A stretch of DNA of 64,000 bases. Source: Ehretia macrophylla. Lineage: Eukaryota; Streptophyta; Magnoliopsida; Boraginales; Ehretiaceae. The notes beneath the pieces are model-generated. The model searched no databases, was not told where the DNA came from, and saw nothing but the letters and a program-made list of their open reading frames with translations. The translations under genes and the position numbers were made by a program. Below, piece after piece: positions 59,118 to 64,000 of this stretch (position 1 is the stretch's first letter; each line of letters begins with the position of its first letter). The stretch spans positions 47,756,080 through 47,820,079 of the forward strand of contig CM075773.1 in assembly GCA_037974665.1 (NCBI GenBank), read 5' to 3'.

Positions 59118-59588
59118 TAACATAATGGAAGGAAAGTAGTATGAGTTTCCCTTGCGTTGGTTGCTGAATTTGAAGAATGAACTAGACGAACTTTGTTAGG
59201 TTGCTTGTGGATAATGGTGTCCAATTTGATTATAAGGCAGTATTTATTGTGATTCATTTATTGATAGTTGTATTATTTCATATGGTTGCATCTTTATAGT
59301 TTTACTTTGAATAATTCGACGATCAATTTGAGATGGTACTAAACTCTCTGATATGTTGAAAACTTATTTTTATGCTCAAAGTATTTGTTACTTTATGCCA
59401 TTCAGATTAACATAAATGGTTATCTGTTTGTCCTGCAAAATTATGTTATATGCGTGATTAAAGTGTCATCTAATGATTTCTTATAAGGGGTGCATTTAGA
59501 TCACGTGGTTTCTACCTTCATAATCTCTTTCTTAGTGGACAAGCACTAATTCTTAGACATCATAATTAAATGTGTTTTGTTAACTAAC
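59118..59588. other. Spacer
   Basis: Contains the inverted counterpart (59494-59550) of 57195-57250. No gene recognised. Confidence 0.5.
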
Positions 59589-59591
59589 TTA

Positions 59592-60141
59592 GGTAGTGAT
59601 TGGTACACTGGAATAGATTTGGGCAGGAATGGAATGAGCCAAGGAATTGAATGAAATTGGAAATTGAATGAACTTGGGAATAAGAATGATATGTTTGGTA
59701 TGCTCTAGAAATTAAGAATAGTAATGTGAATGACTTATATAATAATGACATAATTGTCCTTTTATTATAATATTATTAAAAATAAGAATAAATATAAATA
59801 TAATCGTAAACAATATAAACATAAATAATAATGACAACAACAACAACAACAATAACAACAATAATAATAATAAAATAATAATAATAAATAATAAATAATA
59901 ATAATAACAACAACAACAACAATAAATAATAATAATAATAAAAATAAAAATAATTATTATTATTAATAAAAAAATAAAAAAAAAAAATAATAATAACTAC
60001 AACAAAAATTATTATTATTATTATTATCATTATTAAATTGGTATTATAATTATTTTTATTTTCGTTTTTATTTTTATCATTATTATTTTACTTTATTATT
60101 ATTATGTGTATTTTTTTATAATTATTTTCATCACTATTATT

Positions 60142-60174
<33 letters not shown>

Positions 60175-60551
60175 TATTATTATTATCATTTTTTTTTATT
60201 TTTTTATAATAATATTATTATATTTTTAATTATTATTATATTTTTTATTTTTAATCACTATTATTATTTTATTATTTATTATTTTTATTTTTATTTTTAT
60301 TTTCATAATAATAATAATTATTATTTTTATAATAATTATTAAGGGTATAATAGTCAAGGTTATTCCCAAACACACGGGAATTGGCCATTCCCATGTATTT
60401 AGTCTGGAATGGCTATTCTCATATATGTGGGAATGAGATTCCCTTAGGAATGACATTCCCAAGTTCATTCTCTCATCCCAAACATGAGAATTAAAATAGA
60501 ACTGAGAATGTCATTCCATTCTTAACTCATTTCCACATACCAATCACTGCC
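59592..60551 (-). mobile_element. PIF/Harbinger-like element with AAT arrays (copy 2, inverted)
   Basis: The left end is GGTAGTGATTGGTACACTGG and the right end in reverse complement GGCAGTGATTGGTATGTGG. TTA flanks both sides (59589-59591, 60552-60554). Internal order is the reverse of copy 1. Near its right end, in reverse complement, TGTTTGGGAATAACCTTGAC matches TATTTGTGAATAAACTTGAC at 56075-56100 in copy 1. Non-coding, so non-autonomous. Confidence 0.7.
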
Positions 60552-60741
60552 TTAGGGTCACGCTAAAAAATGATAATTGGATGTATTACCGCTTTTATGC
60601 ATGTGGACTCTAGCATGCTTGGAGCTTAAATTTGCTTCTTCATAACATGATCCAACCTGTTTTAATAGAGGGGTGTGCTATTTGTTTTCAATCAATCATC
60701 TGGACTCTACACACATGTGTTTTTATTGACGATATTGCAGC

Positions 60742-61200
60742 TTTTTTTTTGTCGAAAAGAAAATATATTAACTATTAAATATCGGAAAATACAACGGTGT
60801 CATCCTAGAATGAAGATCCAAATTAAGGAGATACAACAAATGAGTGAGAATATTAGCAACCCAATTTAATGACAAGTTGTTCTTAAGTTTACATTTAGCA
60901 ATCCAATCACAAAGTTTATTCGCAGTCCTCCTAATGCATTTAAGCTTCATATGTAAAGCATCTACCACAATTTTTTGAATATTCTTAATGATGTGCCTTG
61001 AATGTCAGCTGCACGTATAAACTGGGGATTTAATTGCTTTGAGTACCGTTTCTGCATCACATTCAATAATGATGTTATTGCAACAAACTTGCTTCGCAAA
61101 CGAGCATGCGTTCAAGAGAGTCAAAGCCTTGCATCAAACGCCGACGAGCAGTAAACAAAAAATGCTTGTCCAGATTGAATAGCTCCATTCCAGTCCCTGT
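60742..61200 (-). mobile_element. LINE 3' fragment (RNase H-like domain), minus strand
   Basis: Poly(T) at 60742-60750 is the A-tail on the minus strand. Upstream of it lies coding debris: LLNACSFAKQVCCNNIIIEC, DAETVLKAIKSP, then after a stop VVDALHMKLKCIRRTANKLC and DWIAKCKLKNN. These match the RVT_3 RNase H-like domain at the C-terminus of plant LINE ORF2. The 5' end is truncated near 61200. Confidence 0.75.
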
Positions 61201-61583
61201 AATAAAAGCAAAATATGCGATGGTTGAATATATCTTATGGTCTTCCACCGTGTTTTATAGAGTCTGATACTTATACAATCATCAAACCTCTTTTGGAAAT
61301 TCACGATTTTGATCGGAGGATTTCCTACAATATTATTCAGAACTCTCTACATCTCTTATCTTCTAATTATCACGACCAAACATTTCGGTATGTTCGTTGA
61401 CTAGCCAATAATGTGGTGAATTGATTGGTATGACAATTAGGATAGATTCCCTTCTTATAAGGAGATTGTAATTTTTCTTTGGATCTATTTTTGTTTTAAC
61501 AATTAGATGATTAATCTTCAGACAATGGTTAGTATTTGTGTTAATAAAGTTTTCTTTCCGACCCAAAAAAAAAAAAAAAAAAA
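61201..61583 (+). mobile_element. LINE 3' fragment (RNase H-like domain), plus strand
   Basis: The frame at 61215-61400 reads GLPPCFIESDTYTIIKPLLE and NYHDQTFRYVR, then after a stop LANNVVNWLV, again an RVT_3-like pattern. The tail GTTAATAAAGTTTTCTTTCC is followed by a 19-base A-run at 61565-61583. It abuts the minus-strand fragment head to head. Confidence 0.7.
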
Positions 61584-61690
61584 CATGCAATAATGTTTAT
61601 GAAAAAAAAACATGCAATAATGTTTATGGAAAAAAAAAACATGCAATAATGTTTATGAAAAAAAACAAACAAACAAAACAAACATGCAAC
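61565..61690. repeat. Minisatellite in a LINE A-tail
   Basis: Three and a half units of about 28 bases, each an A-run followed by CATGCAATAATGTTTATG, starting in the poly(A) tail of the plus-strand LINE fragment. The last unit is degenerate (AACAAACAAACAAAACAAAC). Confidence 0.9.
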
Positions 61691-63484
61691 TAAAACTAAA
61701 CAGGTAACTTACCCGTTCAAAATTTGTGGAGATGGAAGGTATTGGGAAGAGAAAGGGGAAAATTATTAGTTTATGCAGAAGAAGAAGCCAAGATTGCTTG
61801 ATTAATTGTAGACGAAATAATATATTAATAATTAAAACAACTAAACAAATCAAAGTTTTGTCTAATCTTTGCTTATTATAAGTAAACCTATCTACTTCTT
61901 CGTCTGTCAATTAAAATATCATTCCCTGCAATTCACTTTTACTAGTACGTTGCACTCTATTAACAATGACTAAATAGATGACAGAACTTCCAAAGGAAAA
62001 TACATAACGAGACAAGTATTTGATTAAATCAAGTCTATCATGCTAAAACTCTTTGCACCTTTTTTATGTTTTTTTTTTTTACTTGAAAACTCTACTAACA
62101 CAGTTCGATCACTGAGTTTTCTAACAGTACGCTCCAATACATGCACAAATTCAGTCAAGAGTTTAATCTTGATTGATTACAATTAAAGACCCTTAAATAC
62201 AACGGGTTTCGAACGCGCACACCACAAATTGCTCCACTCCTCCATTGCCTCTTTAAGCTACCCCTTGAGGGCAACTCTTTGCACCTTATATTGTTGATTT
62301 TGATTTTGCGACTATCTAAAGACCAATCATGATAAATTCTTGCACCTGTTTTTCGGTCAGAAAAGTCTTTGCCCCTAAACTTTTTCTTTTTTCTAAAGTA
62401 AAAAGATACCAACGAATCACATTTGCAAGGGTCTCTCGGCGTAATGGTGGTTGTCAAAATATCTTCATTTGAGGTCTGAAGCAATTTCTTGTTTAAAATT
62501 TTATTTTCTCTAATAAACCTTGGGAGTAGAATAGAGTATATATGAAAAAGATTTCAACTAGATTATATCAGTGGGTTGGTTTAATCTCAAAATTGAGTTA
62601 ATTGTAATCATAACCGTTTAGTATCACTTGTTACCAAAATAGTATCCAAAGCTCAACAGGTTCAAAAATTATTGACCATAACTCAACTGTTAAATATCTA
62701 AACAATCGCAAATACTCGTACCAATACCCATAATCGTTTACTTTGGAAAAAAATGAAAATTTAGTTTATAGTGAAAACTAACTTAAAAAAAAAACTAAAT
62801 TGCATAATCATTGAGAAAATACTATTGGTTTAGTCAGCATATATTTAGAAGTGTAATTTTGGGTATTAATTTATTAGACTATACATTATTATTTTTTTTT
62901 TATATTTTGTCAATTCTAATTATATATTATATATGTGTCATGTCTTATATATGTAGACATACCCACAAATACAATATGTATACATATATATTTAAAAATA
63001 TAATTGAGTTTCATGTTTTAATTTTTTAAAACGTTTAATATCAAAATTTATCGGATTACCTGTCAATTACTTTTTTATAAAAATCAACTATAAGATAGGT
63101 ACTCATCAATTTCGTTATTGGGTTATCGGTTAGATATCAATCAATTTTGAATTTAAGCCCTCACGTTGTAATTCGTCAATTAGGTGCTAGCAAGACTTAC
63201 GAAAAAAGATTTACAAAAATGGAAAAATCACAATGTAGTCATTTTCATCCACTCGTGACTAAAATGCCTTCTTAGCCCCTTAGCAATAAGGCTAAACTTT
63301 TATAAAGACAGGGATTTGATACAGAGAAGGTGTTATGCTAGAAAACTACGACTCTGTTTGTTTGCCGTAAAATATTTTTTAGAAAAATATTTTATTTTTT
63401 AGTGTTTAGTAACACCGAAAAATTAGTTAATTGAAAAATATTTTTCAGTAAAAAATTGTGATTACTTTTGCTCAATTTTTCGTT
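61691..63484. other. Non-coding spacer
   Basis: No gene supported apart from the SINE-like element at 62150-62276. The 109-residue minus-strand frame over that SINE is an artefact. 63340-63480 holds AAAATATTTT palindromes just before the CACTA end. Confidence 0.5.
62150..62276 (-). mobile_element. tRNA-derived SINE, second type
   Basis: The minus strand reads CCTCAAGGGGTAGCTTAAAG, with box A TAGCTTAAAGAGGC at 62247-62260, and box B GCGTTCGAAACCC at 62204-62216, followed by TTAAGGGTCTTTAATTG. Box order and spacing are those of a pol III promoter. No clear A-tail is present, so the 3' end is uncertain. This is not a tRNA gene because no cloverleaf arms pair. Confidence 0.5.
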
Positions 63485-64000
63485 CACTACAAGAAAAACT
63501 GTATTTTGCGACAGTCTGTCGCCATTCTGTCTCCAAATTAACGACAGAAATGAGACGAAAATTGTTGTAGCCAAGAATTGTGACAAATTAGAGACAGAAT
63601 GGTGATGATGTAGCTAAGTCGTTACCACTCCGTCTCTAAAAGGAGACGGAATGACGACGGTTTAGATTCCATCTCTTAATATAACCAGTTGGCGACTACT
63701 TGGAGATGGCTTAGCTATAACGTCTTTATTTTGTATCCAAACCGTCTCCAATTGGTAACGACGTAGAGACGACTTATCTATGTCGTCTCCATTTATTCAT
63801 GTATTTATTTAATTACATTAATTATTTCAATTAATGTAAGTTCAGATTTATATTTTGATAAATCTTTAAAAAAAATTATATAATTGAAAAGGTACTTTTA
63901 ATTAAAATAAAATTAGTTTAAAGTATTTTAATAATTTTTTTTAATTTAATATATTTTATAGTACTTGATTTTATTCCTCAATAAAATATATGCTAAGAAC
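63485..64000. mobile_element. Left end of another CACTA element, cut by the window edge
   Basis: Starts CACTACAAGAAAAACTGTAT and shares the first 16 bases with the right terminus of the complete CACTA element. Subterminal CTGTCTCC, GAGACGA, CCGTCTCC and CGTCTCC words fill 63500-63790. The preceding bases GTT would be its 3-bp target duplication. The other end is beyond the window. Confidence 0.8.

Noticed and set aside
62155..62484. A 109-residue minus-strand frame as a gene
   Set aside because: It runs through a SINE-like pol III promoter region and shows no domain or conserved motif.

Overview
This window is AT-rich nuclear DNA from a flowering plant, most likely a eudicot. The evidence is the transposon content: an Athila-type Ty3/Gypsy element, CACTA/En-Spm, hAT, Mutator-like and PIF/Harbinger elements, L1-type LINEs and tRNA-derived SINEs. 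It holds no rRNA, no canonical tRNA gene, no CRISPR array and no bacterial operon. I cannot name the species.

Only one intact, apparently non-transposon protein gene is visible: a single-exon 200-residue protein with about four membrane segments at 52127-52729 (+). I do not recognise its family. Remnants of the same gene occur at 2257, about 12888, 14818-28152, 30723 and 51470. Together with shared upstream and downstream sequence, they show that the window was built by repeated local duplication of this gene, followed by heavy transposon insertion. The 14818-28152 copy is cut in two by a 12.7 kb Athila element. The intact copy preserves the uninterrupted target sequence.

Layout. 1-2770: the end of an unidentified element, a G-rich minisatellite, a palindromic GGAGACGG array and gene fragment A. 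2771-6345: a 3.6 kb solo-LTR-like insertion with a 5-bp target duplication. 8027-12612: a minus-strand LINE, itself split by a second LTR-like insertion (8202-10374). 13235-14328: a hAT element with a BED-finger remnant. 14972-27680: the Athila element on the minus strand (LTRs, PBS, gag, protease, RT, RNase H, integrase, a later ORF), whose RT is broken by a nested 1.07 kb hAT element. 28205-28320: a hairpin. 31923-32015: an (AT)n tract. 32070-33969: a MULE and a Harbinger MITE. 34446-45666: a complete 11.2 kb CACTA element with exact 3-bp target duplication, carrying decayed TNPD and TNP1 genes (minus), arrays of palindromic GGAGACGG modules and a small plus-strand ORF with its own TATA-like box. 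46746-50565: hAT, MULE and hAT MITE. 51470-52729: gene fragment E and the intact gene. 53168-60551: Harbinger elements, including a pair in inverted orientation, flanking a MULE. 60742-61690: two LINE 3' ends lying head to head, plus a minisatellite. 63485-64000: the left end of another CACTA element that continues past the window.

Element boundaries were placed by reading terminal repeats and target-site duplications directly. Protein family assignments come from motif recognition by eye, without database searches.
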